Below, one piece after another: positions 52,268 to 59,962 of a stretch of 64,000 bases of DNA. A program made the position numbers and the translations under genes. A model generated the notes under the pieces. It did not search any database. It saw only the letters and a list, made by a program, of their open reading frames with translations, and was not told where the DNA came from. This stretch comes from Verrucomicrobiales bacterium (GTDB lineage Bacteria; Verrucomicrobiota; Verrucomicrobiia; Limisphaerales; UBA11358): the NCBI GenBank assembly GCA_028712475.1, contig JAQTQB010000002.1, positions 310,001 through 374,000 of the forward strand, in the 5' to 3' direction. Each line of letters opens with the position of its first letter. The first letter of the stretch is position 1.

Positions 52268-52777
52268 ATGGATATTGTTTTTGATTGCCCCAACTGTGAG
52301 CAGGAACTTGCCGTGGACAGCAGCGGCGCCGGCTCGGAGATCGAATGTCCTTCGTGCCACGAAACCATCACCATTCCGGCGCAGTCCACGAAGGCGGTGA
52401 TCGCTCCCGTGCCAACGGAGGAACATGCGCCGAGGCTTGCGCCCAGCACCATCGCATCTTCCGCCGCCGCCAAGGTGGAGATGCACCTCAAGGTGCCGAT
52501 GCGCGACAAGCCGGGCGAAACGCTGATCGTCAAGGCGAAGCCGCCGCTGGAATCGGTGGTGCGCGGCGCGGGCAAACGAATTCTGACACACACCATCAAG
52601 CACGGGGCGTGTGTCGAATCCGGTCACGACAAGTTTGATGAAGTGACCACAAAGTTTTTGAACGGGGTGGGCGAGCAGAACATTATTGCGATCCATACGA
52701 TTTCCTACTCGTTTGTGGACATCGGCTCGCAAAAGCTGTTGAACGATTATGGCATGCTGGTGATTTATCGCGGGTGA
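52268..52777 (+). CDS. Zinc-ribbon protein, 169 residues
   Basis: MDIVFDCPNCEQELAVDSSG then EIECPSCHETITIP is a four-Cys zinc ribbon (CPNC and CPSC) like those of many Verrucomicrobiota. Following a linker, residues 70-169 form an alpha/beta domain (LIVKAKPPLESVVRGAGKRI, then HTISYSFVDIGSQKLLNDYG) that I do not recognise. Probably nucleic-acid or partner binding. Ribosome binding site not obvious. Confidence 0.6.
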   Translation: MDIVFDCPNCEQELAVDSSGAGSEIECPSCHETITIPAQSTKAVIAPVPTEEHAPRLAPSTIASSAAAKVEMHLKVPMRDKPGETLIVKAKPPLESVVRGAGKRILTHTIKHGACVESGHDKFDEVTTKFLNGVGEQNIIAIHTISYSFVDIGSQKLLNDYGMLVIYRG

Positions 52778-52830
52778 AATCCAATGGTGCCCGCCTTGAC
52801 TTGCCGAATTGAGGTCGCTACCGTCAGCGC

Positions 52831-53823
52831 ATGAATCGTCGGTTCATTTTCCTTTTTTTCATCGCCGCGTGCGTGACGTTATTTCCGTTCCGCTCGCCGG
52901 CGCCGCTGGTCTATGCGCCGGGCGAAGGCTGGTATTACGAGCCGGCCGGCACGACGGCCAAGTGGACGCGCACCCGCGCCAAAGACCAGCTGGAAGTGGC
53001 GGAGCAGGCGTTCAAGAACGGCGACTATTCGATCACCTTGCACGCGGCGCATCGGGTTGTGAAGGTCTGGCCGCTGTCGGACTACGCGCCGCGCGCGGAA
53101 TATCTCATCGGCCGCTGTCTCGAGGCGCGGGGCCGGGACGAGGCGGCGTTCAATGCCTACCAGAACATCGTCAAAAAATATCCGCGCAGCCAGAACTACG
53201 AGGATGTCCTGTGGCGGCAATATGAAATCGCCAACCGTTTTCTTGGCGGCGAATTTTTCCGGGTTTTTTGGGGTTACCTGCCGCTTTACACCTCGATGGA
53301 CGAAACGGCGAAGATGTATGGCAAGATCGTGGACAGCGGGCCTTACAGCGCCGTGGCGCCGCACGCGCAGTTGCGCATCGGCGAGGCGCGAGAGAAGCAG
53401 AAGGATTATGAAGAGGCGGTGAAGGCCTACGAAACCGCCGCCGACCGTTATCATACCCAGCCGCTGATCGCCGCCGATGCGATGTATCGTGCGGCGTTCA
53501 GCTATCAAAAGCAGGCGACGACTTCCGAATACGACCAGGGCACGGCGGCCAAGGCCATCGCGGCCTATACGGATTTCATGACGTTTTATCCCGATGACAA
53601 ACGCGTGGCGGTCGCCCAAAAGGCCGTTGCCAGCCTCAAGGCCGAGCAGGTTCGCGGCAATTTCGGCATCGCAAAATACTACGAGAGGAACCGGCAATGG
53701 ACCGGCGCAGTGGTTTATTACAACGAGGTGTTGCAGATGGATCCAAACTCGCCTTACGCCGAACAGGCGCGCCAGCGCATCGAAGTGTTGAAGCCGCTGA
53801 TGCAAACCCCGCCCGCCAGTTAA
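52831..53823 (+). CDS. BamD-like outer membrane assembly TPR protein
   Basis: A 330-residue exported protein (hydrophobic N terminus MNRRFIFLFFIAACVTLFPF). It carries about five TPR units with the BamD pattern, such as YLIGRCLEARGRDEAAFNAY, YEEAVKAYETAADRYHTQPL and NSPYAEQARQRIEVLKP. BamD works with BamA in inserting outer membrane beta-barrels. No lipobox Cys is evident at the usual position. It is followed one base later by an LptE-like lipoprotein gene, a pairing that supports an envelope assembly role. Confidence 0.75.
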   Translation: MNRRFIFLFFIAACVTLFPFRSPAPLVYAPGEGWYYEPAGTTAKWTRTRAKDQLEVAEQAFKNGDYSITLHAAHRVVKVWPLSDYAPRAEYLIGRCLEARGRDEAAFNAYQNIVKKYPRSQNYEDVLWRQYEIANRFLGGEFFRVFWGYLPLYTSMDETAKMYGKIVDSGPYSAVAPHAQLRIGEAREKQKDYEEAVKAYETAADRYHTQPLIAADAMYRAAFSYQKQATTSEYDQGTAAKAIAAYTDFMTFYPDDKRVAVAQKAVASLKAEQVRGNFGIAKYYERNRQWTGAVVYYNEVLQMDPNSPYAEQARQRIEVLKPLMQTPPAS

Positions 53824-53824
53824 G

Positions 53825-54334
53825 ATGCGCCTGCCCGCAATTTTTTTGGTCTGCGCGGCGGCTTTGCTCGCCGGTTGCGCCGGTTATCACCTCGGACCGG
53901 TCAACGGCGCGGTCGCCCGCGAAAAATCCATTGAGGTTTTGCCGTTCAACAACCAGACCTTGCAGCCGCGCCTGGGCGACGCCGTCACGCAGGCGTTGCG
54001 CGAACGGTTGCAGGTGGATGCCACCTATCGTCTCGCCACGCAGGGCGGCGGGGATGTGGTCGTGACCGGCGTCATCACGCGCTATCATCGCCAGGGATTG
54101 AGCTATTTGAACAAGGACGCCACAACCACGCAAAATTACCGCGTTGACATCGTGGCCCATGTGGTCGCCCGCGAACGCGCCACCGGCAAGACGCTGCTAG
54201 ATAAAAACGTGACCGCCTACACGCTGGTGAATGTCGGCACGGACCTGGCCTCGTCGGAACGGCAGGCCTCGCCGCTGCTCGCGGAAGACCTGGCGCGGAA
54301 CATCGCCGAACTGCTCACCAACGGCGCGTGGTGA
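53825..54334 (+). CDS. LptE-like LPS-assembly lipoprotein
   Basis: A 169-residue lipoprotein: MRLPAIFLVCAAALLAGCAG with lipobox LLAGC at Cys18, then GYHLGPV and IEVLPFNNQTLQPRLGDAVT, the LptE-type start (GYxLxxxx....vpxFxNxTxxPxLe). LptE plugs the LptD barrel for lipopolysaccharide export. The RQASPLLAEDLARNIAELL end is typical. Its position next to bamD-like fits. Confidence 0.8.
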   Translation: MRLPAIFLVCAAALLAGCAGYHLGPVNGAVAREKSIEVLPFNNQTLQPRLGDAVTQALRERLQVDATYRLATQGGGDVVVTGVITRYHRQGLSYLNKDATTTQNYRVDIVAHVVARERATGKTLLDKNVTAYTLVNVGTDLASSERQASPLLAEDLARNIAELLTNGAW

Positions 54335-54429
54335 AATTTGTTGAATTTTCCGAAACCAGTTTTACTCTTCCGCGTCTTTGAAACCAGTCCGTCAACCGTC
54401 AACCGTCAACCATCAACCGTAAAATAAAA

Positions 54430-54882
54430 ATGATAAAAAATGCTCTTAAAATCACCACCTTGAGTTTGTTCGCCGCAGCAATTGTCGCTGCGCCCGGAAC
54501 CCTGCGTGCCGGAACCACCAACGCTCCGGCGGCGTCCGGGCAGGAAACAGCCGCCAAGCACAAGAAACATGAAAGCTTGCCGTTCCACGGAAAATTGACG
54601 GCTGTGGACAAGGCGGCGATGACCATCATGGTCGGCGAACGCACGTTTGAGATCACGTCCGAGACCAAAATCACCAAGGACGACCTGCCCGCGACCCTGG
54701 CCGACGCCGTGGTGGGCGAAATGGTCGGCGGCGCATACAAGAAAAATGCCGAAGGGAAATTGAGCGCGACGAGCATCCACTTCGGCTTAAAATCTGACGG
54801 GACAAAACCCGAGGGCGCAACGAAGAAGAAAAAGAAGGCAGCCGCCGGGGGCGACAGCAGCACCAACAGTGCGGCCAAATAA
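54430..54882 (+). CDS. Exported DUF5666-like protein with Lys-rich tail
   Basis: A 150-residue protein with a signal peptide (MIKNALKITTLSLFAAAIVA). The mature part has a small beta domain (FHGKLTAVDKAAMTIMVGER, then TFEITSETKITK) like DUF5666/OB-like domains, and ends in a Lys/Ala tail. The sequence upstream contains short direct repeats (GTCAACC) at 54392-54420. Function unknown. Confidence 0.6.
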   Translation: MIKNALKITTLSLFAAAIVAAPGTLRAGTTNAPAASGQETAAKHKKHESLPFHGKLTAVDKAAMTIMVGERTFEITSETKITKDDLPATLADAVVGEMVGGAYKKNAEGKLSATSIHFGLKSDGTKPEGATKKKKKAAAGGDSSTNSAAK

Positions 54883-54940
54883 GGGCCAGAAATTTTCCCC
54901 GGCTTTTCAGGCGGGCGGCAACGCCCGCCTTTTCATTTCA

Positions 54941-55948
54941 TTACCGCCGCCACCAGCTGGTGAGACCTTTGGCTTTGGTCGAGCTTTGACTTTGCGGAGC
55001 GTGGGAGCGTTCCCGAAGAAGCAGGCTGCGCGCAGCTTCAAGGGACATGATGAATTCGTCGTAGCTCAAAAAACGTTCCGACGGATTTTTCGCCATGGCT
55101 TTTACAAGTGTGTCGCTCGTGGGCTGCGAAACTTCTGGAACCACCAGATTGGGCGGCGTCAGCGTCGTCTGCACCTGGGCGGTGATGACTTCCTCGACTG
55201 TCGGCGCGTCAAAGGGAACGTGTCCGGTCAGCGCGTGATAAAGCGTTGCGCCAAGGCTATACATGTCGGACAGGAAAGTTTCCGGCTCGCGCTTGATCTT
55301 TTCCGGCGCGACATAATACGGCGTGCCTTCCGTGACGGACGAAGAGTCCTGCTCCGCCTCGGGATTCCGCGCCAGGCCGAAATCCACCAGCTTCGGTTCG
55401 TTGTCGTAATCGAAAAGAATATTTCCCGGCTTGATGTCGCGATGGATCAAACTGTGCTTGAGCGCGAGGTCGAGCGCCGAGGCGATTTTGATGCCGATGT
55501 CCAGCACCGCAAGCTCGTCCACCCGGATCTGTTTTTCGATGCGCGTATCCAGGCTGCCGCGGTCGGCCAGTTCCATGACGAGATAGCGCAAGCTTTCCCA
55601 TTCATCGAACGTGTAAATATGGATGATGTTCGTGTGGTTGAGCCGGGCGCAGGCGCGGGCTTCGCGGTAAAAACTTTCCAGCGCCGCCGGGTCTTCGAGC
55701 AATTCCTTCTTCATCAGCTTCACCGCAACTAGCCGTTCCAGCACCGTGTCCCAGCCGCGATACACCGTGCCGTTGCCGCCGGAGGCGACGAAGCTGCGCA
55801 GTTCGAACTGCCGCAGCATCATCGGCATCATTATGGGATGCCCGCACTTGCTGCACGGGACGGTTGCGAGCGGCGGAAGGTCGCCGGGGATGAACACCTT
55901 GGTTTCGCAGGAACCGCACGTCACCATCTTTAAGGCTTTGTCGCTCAT
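54941..55948 (-). CDS. Serine/threonine protein kinase with N-terminal zinc ribbon
   Basis: A 335-residue kinase. A zinc ribbon (Cys11, Cys14, Cys32, Cys35) precedes the kinase domain: SGGNGTV loop at about 56-62, Lys77 in AVKLM, catalytic Asp171 in HRDIKPGNILF, and Asp189 in VDFGLA. TEGTPYYVAPEKIKREPETF is the activation segment, and the end is a short basic tail without a membrane helix. Cytoplasmic signalling kinase; target unknown. Confidence 0.9.
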   Translation of the reverse strand: MSDKALKMVTCGSCETKVFIPGDLPPLATVPCSKCGHPIMMPMMLRQFELRSFVASGGNGTVYRGWDTVLERLVAVKLMKKELLEDPAALESFYREARACARLNHTNIIHIYTFDEWESLRYLVMELADRGSLDTRIEKQIRVDELAVLDIGIKIASALDLALKHSLIHRDIKPGNILFDYDNEPKLVDFGLARNPEAEQDSSSVTEGTPYYVAPEKIKREPETFLSDMYSLGATLYHALTGHVPFDAPTVEEVITAQVQTTLTPPNLVVPEVSQPTSDTLVKAMAKNPSERFLSYDEFIMSLEAARSLLLRERSHAPQSQSSTKAKGLTSWWRR

Positions 55949-56012
55949 GGTTTGAGCAATCTAGCACTCTGCTGGAATCCGACAACGCAATTTTCGTCGC
56001 CCGGAAATCTTT

Positions 56013-56041
56013 TTGACAAACGCCCGCAAATGGTGTTTCAT
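56013..56041 (+). promoter_or_regulatory. Candidate sigma-70-type promoter upstream of the 56.06 kb mini-ORF
   Basis: TTGACA at 56013-56018 is followed after 17 bases by TTTCAT (56036-56041), which is a weak match to TATAAT. It would transcribe the 56056 mini-ORF, the terminator at 56186 and, on read-through, the gene at 56263. Confidence 0.45.
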
Positions 56042-56055
56042 TCTGCCTGTCGAAT

Positions 56056-56163
56056 ATGAAGACCACGTTTGCAACCATGCTGCAGCCGGCGCAATCCAAA
56101 GGACACATGTCCATTTGGACGCGCGTTGTCTGCCATTCCGGCATCGTGGGAACGAACTTCTGA
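56056..56163 (+). CDS. Mini-ORF, 35 residues, leader peptide candidate
   Basis: MKTTFATMLQPAQSKGHMSI followed by WTRVVCHSGIVGTNF. The frame sits between a promoter-like sequence (56013) and a strong terminator (56186), upstream of a hypothetical gene. That layout suits either an attenuation leader or a small RNA/peptide gene. No family recognised; coding status is uncertain. Confidence 0.4.
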   Translation: MKTTFATMLQPAQSKGHMSIWTRVVCHSGIVGTNF

Positions 56164-56185
56164 TTTAAGAGAAAAGGATTTCAAG

Positions 56186-56227
56186 AAACCCGCGATTGCC
56201 AGTCAATCGCGGGTTTTCTGTTTTTTT
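56186..56227 (+). terminator. Rho-independent terminator between mini-ORF and next gene
   Basis: AAACCCGCGATTG pairs perfectly with CAATCGCGGGTTT around CCAGT, followed by TCTGTTTTTTT. It ends the transcript 36 bases before the ATG at 56263, so read-through would be needed to express that gene from the 56013 promoter. Confidence 0.88.
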
Positions 56228-56262
56228 AACCAGACCTTTAACCAAACAAGAAAGACAAACAC

Positions 56263-56595
56263 ATGAACAAGAATAAGACATTCGTGCCGACCGAGTTCGG
56301 CCCTGAAACGCGCTTCGAGCTGCGGCCCGCGCCGGCAGCCCCGTTCCGCGCCACGCAGGAAACGGAATTCGAGCGGCTCAAAAACAGGCTGCTCGCGGAG
56401 CAGTTGTTTGACGCCACGCCGGCGTTGAACGCTCCGCTGCGGCGCGCGGCCAACGACGCTGCGGCGCTCGCATGGGCGACCGTTTTCCCATTGCTGGTGT
56501 TCCCGGTGCTGTTCGAGGAAAAAACCGATGCTGCCGTGCGCCAGGCCGAACGGCAGGCGCGCATCTACGCCAACAGCCAGCTCGTCGCCGCATGA
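56263..56595 (+). CDS. Hypothetical protein, 110 residues
   Basis: A 110-residue protein with a Pro/Ala-rich N-terminal half (FELRPAPAAPFRATQETEFE) and a hydrophobic stretch near residues 70-86 (ALAWATVFPLLVFPVLFEEK), perhaps a membrane helix, then an Arg/Ala helix. I do not recognise it. The upstream terminator suggests transcription by attenuation or from its own promoter. Confidence 0.5.
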   Translation: MNKNKTFVPTEFGPETRFELRPAPAAPFRATQETEFERLKNRLLAEQLFDATPALNAPLRRAANDAAALAWATVFPLLVFPVLFEEKTDAAVRQAERQARIYANSQLVAA

Positions 56596-56620
56596 AAACG
56601 CGAATGAGCAAAGTGACGGG

Positions 56621-56680
56621 TGATGAGTGAAAAGTGACGAGCGTGTTTTTCGCACGTCACTCGTCACTTGTCACTCATCA
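56621..56680. repeat. Palindromic intergenic repeat, GTGACGAG/CTCGTCAC family
   Basis: TGATGAGTGAAAAGTGACGA pairs with TCGTCACTTGTCACTCATCA across a GCGTGTTTTTCGCACG-like centre. The GTGAC/GTCAC core resembles the insertion in recG at 47388. It may end transcription of the gene before it. Confidence 0.65.
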
Positions 56681-56778
56681 TTGTTTGGGGAATCTTCGGA
56701 GCGCGGACAGTTCCTCGCCGTGGAGTTTCAAGCGTCCGCTTGATGCGACACTGTCCGCGTTCCTACGCCGCTGGCAGG

Positions 56779-57099
56779 TTAATCCTGCCGCAACGCCTGC
56801 GGAAAATCCATTGCACCGTGCTTGATGCGGAGAATCTCCAGCCGCCTTCCGGCGAAGCGGTAGAAAATCAGGTAATTTTCAAAACCATCCACGCGCCACG
56901 AACGGATGTTCTTCAAATCTGCGCCGCGAAATTTTCGCAGCCGGCCTTTCAGCGGTTGCAGCGCCAGCTTTTCCACCGTGCCATCAATCGCCTTGAGAAA
57001 GCGCAGCGCGGCTTCGGGATTGTGTTCGCGGATGTATTGGAAGTAGCCGAAGGCGTCCAGTTCGGCGGCGTGGCGGACAAAGATTTCAACCAGGTTCAA
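56779..57099 (-). CDS. RelE/ParE-family toxin
   Basis: A 106-residue protein with the RelE/ParE pattern: FGYFQYIREHNPEAALRFLK, ALQPLKGRLRKF and RSWRVDGFENYLIFYRFAGR, ending RRLEILRIKHGAMDF. It is the second gene of a ParDE-type pair, overlapping the antitoxin by four bases. ParE toxins act on gyrase, RelE on ribosome-bound mRNA; which applies is unclear. I see no duplicated host-gene end next to this module, unlike the other TA cassettes here. Confidence 0.85.
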   Translation of the reverse strand: MNLVEIFVRHAAELDAFGYFQYIREHNPEAALRFLKAIDGTVEKLALQPLKGRLRKFRGADLKNIRSWRVDGFENYLIFYRFAGRRLEILRIKHGAMDFPQALRQD

Positions 57100-57317
57100 G
57101 CGGCAAGGGCGGCAAAATGGCCGGGCTTGTATTTTTTCAGCGGACTGCGGAGTGCGTGGCGCAACGCCGCCTCCAGTTGCGGGTCATTGTCCTCCTGCTC
57201 GTTGAGTTCATAAACGCGCAATGCCTCACGGATGACCTCGTCTTGCGACAAGTAGCCGCCACCCTTCATTTTCCGGCCAACGAACTTTTCCTGATGCGGC
57301 GTGAGCAAAACTTTCAT
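57096..57317 (-). CDS. ParD-like antitoxin
   Basis: A 73-residue ribbon-helix-helix protein: MKVLLTPHQEKFVGRKMKGG followed by GYLSQDEVIREALRVYEL is the ParD/CopG DNA-binding part. The C-terminal tail is acidic then basic and would bind the toxin. It precedes the toxin gene with an ATGA-type overlap. Autorepression of the operon is expected from the family. Confidence 0.85.
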   Translation of the reverse strand: MKVLLTPHQEKFVGRKMKGGGYLSQDEVIREALRVYELNEQEDNDPQLEAALRHALRSPLKKYKPGHFAALAA

Positions 57318-57514
57318 GACCGAAAGCTAAAGGCTGGTCTCGACGGTGTCAAAAAGTTTTAAGAACGCGCCAGCCAATGAAGTGATGGGGTGACAAGTGG
57401 CCGGTTTGCAGGCCGCCTGAACTGCTCGGCCAACGGGATGATTAGATAATTTGCAACCACTGCGATTCTCAAATTGTCGTGCAACAATTTTGCACTCCTG
57501 TTATCAAAAGGGCC

Positions 57515-57985
57515 ATGACGCTCAAAGAAGCAGAAGACATCACGAGCCATGTCATAAACCTCATTGCGGCAAAACCGCGCAGCGCTTATTGCAGAGTGTC
57601 TCAACTTCGCGGCCATCCGCTTCCAGTGATTTACAATGCGTTCTGCTTGGTCATTGCGAAGCAGCGCCAAATCGGCAGCTACGATCCCAATTTGCGTAAA
57701 GTGTCTCATGCATACGCTGACAAGGCAGACGGGCTTGTTGGTTCTCTCTCAATCGCGGTTCTATGCGATGCAGATGTGGATCGGTTGGGGCAATTGCCGA
57801 AGGAATCACCCGAATTCAAGCGACTGTTCCTTGAAGCAATTCACCGGCGGAGGGAGCAAAGCGACTTGGAATGGCAAAAAACAGATCGCGAAGCGTTCGT
57901 GGCCTTCGATAACTACTGCTGGTCACTTGAATCGGATGATCCACTTTATTGGCAGAAGATTTACACCCATCTCGCTATAAAGTAA
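57515..57985 (+). CDS. Hypothetical protein, 156 residues
   Basis: A 156-residue soluble protein: MTLKEAEDITSHVINLIAAK, then SHAYADKADGLVGSLSIAVL. Mixed charged composition with normal aromatics; no motif I can assign. It starts 198 bases beyond the ParD-like gene on the opposite strand and ends just before the murA remnant, in a region of lower GC. Possibly another accessory gene. Confidence 0.5.
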   Translation: MTLKEAEDITSHVINLIAAKPRSAYCRVSQLRGHPLPVIYNAFCLVIAKQRQIGSYDPNLRKVSHAYADKADGLVGSLSIAVLCDADVDRLGQLPKESPEFKRLFLEAIHRRREQSDLEWQKTDREAFVAFDNYCWSLESDDPLYWQKIYTHLAIK

Positions 57986-58016
57986 AGGGGGCAGTCCCAA
58001 TTCCAGTCTGTAAAAT

Positions 58017-58088
58017 TTATTTTTCCTCAACCCGGTGGATGCGCGCGCCCAGCTTCTGCAATTTCACGTCCATGTTTTTATATCCGCG
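58017..58088 (-). pseudogene. murA: Duplicated 3' end of murA (remnant)
   Basis: These 72 bases match the murA end (58696-58767) at 58 positions. Read on the minus strand they encode RGYKNMDVKLQKLGARIHRV then EEK and TAA, against RGYENIDGKLRQLGARIQRV in intact murA. The higher divergence (19 percent) suggests the copy came from a related allele or is old. It starts 3 bases after the HicB stop. Confidence 0.85.
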
Positions 58089-58090
58089 TT

Positions 58091-58441
58091 TCACGCCTTC
58101 ACCAGCGTCTTGACGCAGTAACTGTTGAGGCTTTCACCGGCGGCCAGAGCCTTGGCCGCGAGGCGGCGGTGAATGGCCGGTTCAACACGCAACACAAACT
58201 TGCCGCTGAAATCACTCACCTTGCCCAGCGGCGCGGGCAGGGCGTGGCCGTCGCTTTCCAAAAGCCCGATCCATTCTTCGACAATCTCGCACAGCTCGGC
58301 ATAGACTTTGGCTTCGTCTTTGCCGTGGCAGCATTGCCCGATCAAGGGCGGCGCGCTGCCGACAAAGCAGCCATCTTCATCGCTCCATTCCACAATTTTC
58401 GTATAATGGGCGGCCTTCGCTTTTAATTCGGTCTTTTTCAT
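58091..58441 (-). CDS. hicB: HicB-family antitoxin
   Basis: A 116-residue protein. Residues 12-70 (YTKIVEWSDEDGCFVGSAPP then LIGQCCHGKDEAKVYAELCE) are the partial RNase H fold of HicB. The C-terminal part (RVEPAIHRRLAAKALAAGES, LNSYCVKTLVKA) is a ribbon-helix-helix DNA-binding segment. It overlaps HicA by four bases and ends 3 bases before a duplicated murA end. Confidence 0.88.
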   Translation of the reverse strand: MKKTELKAKAAHYTKIVEWSDEDGCFVGSAPPLIGQCCHGKDEAKVYAELCEIVEEWIGLLESDGHALPAPLGKVSDFSGKFVLRVEPAIHRRLAAKALAAGESLNSYCVKTLVKA

Positions 58442-58632
58442 TTTTTACTTTCTTCAATCTGCCGCCGCACCTGCCGTTCCTGATAGGGCTGCGCATCCTG
58501 GCCGGGCTGTCCGCTGATCGTGACGCGCCCGCCGCCCGGATGGATGAAATTCCGATGGCTGCCTTTGCCGCCCCGGTTCACAAATCCCGCTTTTTCCAAG
58601 TCGGCAATCAGTTGTCGCACCTTGCGCGGCAT
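58438..58632 (-). CDS. hicA: HicA-family toxin (mRNA interferase)
   Basis: A 64-residue dsRBD-like toxin: MPRKVRQLIADLEKAGFVNR and GKGSHRNFIHPGGGRVTISG with the catalytic His of the GSHxxF motif. HicA cleaves mRNA and is neutralised by HicB. Toxin-first order is usual for hicAB. It starts about 60 bases after the murA stop, in the same direction. Confidence 0.9.
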   Translation of the reverse strand: MPRKVRQLIADLEKAGFVNRGGKGSHRNFIHPGGGRVTISGQPGQDAQPYQERQVRRQIEESKK

Positions 58633-58695
58633 TTCAGTATCAATTTAGTATCATAATTGTTGAAGGTTGTCAAACACGAAAAAAGCCGGCCTAAA

Positions 58696-59958
58696 TTATT
58701 TTTCCTCGACGCGCTGGATGCGCGCGCCCAGTTGCCGCAGCTTGCCGTCAATGTTTTCGTAGCCGCGGTCCAGATGGTAGATGCGGTTCACCTGCGTCGC
58801 GCCCTTCGCCGCCATCCCCGCGATCACCAGCGCCGCCGACGCGCGCAGATCGCTCGCCATCACCGGCGCGCCGCTCAACGGCCGGCCGCCCTTCACGATC
58901 GCGCTCGGCCCCTCGATCTCGATGTCCGCGCCCAGCCGCGCCAGTTCGCTGACGTGCATGAAGCGCGATTCAAAAATCCGTTCCGTGATGATGCTGATGC
59001 CCGGCGTCAGCACGAACAGCGACATCATCTGCGCTTGCACGTCCGTCGGGAAACCGGAATACGGCAGCGTCGTGATGTCCGCCGGCTTGAGTTTGCCACT
59101 GCGCCGCGCCAGCAGATTGGAGCCGCGCCGCTCGACGCTCACGCCCGCTTCTTTCAACTTGTCAATCACCGCGTGCAAATGATCTTCACGCGCGCCCTTG
59201 AGCGTCACCTCGCCGTTCGTCGCGGCGGCTGCGATGATGAACGTCGCCGCCTCGATGCGGTCGGGAATCACTTCATGTTCCGCGCCGTGTAATTTTTCCA
59301 CGCCTACGATGGTGATGGTCGGGCTGCCCGCGCCGGATATTTTTGCGCCCATCGCGTTCAGGAAATTCGCCAGATCCATGACTTCGGGTTCGCACGCCGC
59401 GCTTTCGATGACCGTCACGCCGTCGGCCAGCGTCGCCATCATCATCACGTTCGCCGTGCCCAGCACCGTCGGGCCGGCGCGACCGCCCAGAAATATCGGC
59501 GCGCCCGCCAGCCGTTTCGCCGTGGCGTCCACGTAGCCGCCCTCGATTTTGATTTTTGCACCCAATGCCTCAAAACCTTTCAAGTGCAGGTTGATTGGCC
59601 GCGCGCCGATGATGCAGCCGCCGGGCAGCGAAATGCGTGCCTTGCGCAACCGCGCCAGCAGCGGCCCGGCGATGCAGATTGAGCCGCGCATCTGGCGGAC
59701 GAGTTCGTAATCGGCATAGCCACGGATTTTTTTGGCGTGAACCGTCAGCGTGCCGTCCTCGAATTGGGCCGTTGCGCCGAGCGATTGGAGAATTTTCACC
59801 ATGAACCGCGTGTCGCTCAAGTTGGGCACGCGGCGGATGACGCACGGTTCGTCGGTAAGCAGCGTCGCCGCCAGGATGGGCAGCGCGGCGTTCTTGCTGC
59901 CGCTGATGGTGACTTCGCCGTGCAACGGCACGCCGCCTTTGATGATTAGACTTTCCAT
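58696..59958 (-). CDS. murA: UDP-N-acetylglucosamine 1-carboxyvinyltransferase
   Basis: A 420-residue EPSP-synthase-like enzyme making the first committed step of peptidoglycan synthesis. VTISGSKNAALPILAATLLT holds the catalytic Lys region, and SLPGGCIIGARPINLHLKGF the Cys that fosfomycin attacks. The usual end LRQLGARIQRVEEK is present. The last 72 bases are duplicated at 58017-58088, with HicAB in between. The prmC gene precedes it by 4 bases in the same direction. Confidence 0.96.
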   Translation of the reverse strand: MESLIIKGGVPLHGEVTISGSKNAALPILAATLLTDEPCVIRRVPNLSDTRFMVKILQSLGATAQFEDGTLTVHAKKIRGYADYELVRQMRGSICIAGPLLARLRKARISLPGGCIIGARPINLHLKGFEALGAKIKIEGGYVDATAKRLAGAPIFLGGRAGPTVLGTANVMMMATLADGVTVIESAACEPEVMDLANFLNAMGAKISGAGSPTITIVGVEKLHGAEHEVIPDRIEAATFIIAAAATNGEVTLKGAREDHLHAVIDKLKEAGVSVERRGSNLLARRSGKLKPADITTLPYSGFPTDVQAQMMSLFVLTPGISIITERIFESRFMHVSELARLGADIEIEGPSAIVKGGRPLSGAPVMASDLRASAALVIAGMAAKGATQVNRIYHLDRGYENIDGKLRQLGARIQRVEEK

Positions 59959-59962
59959 GAAA

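Noticed and set aside
54392-54420. GTCAACC short direct repeats, considered as iterons or a CRISPR start
   Set aside because: Units of 7 bases without spacers, only about four copies, and no cas or rep gene nearby.
56600-57520. A fifth gene-end duplication around the ParDE module
   Set aside because: I compared both flanks by eye with the neighbouring genes and found no repeat.
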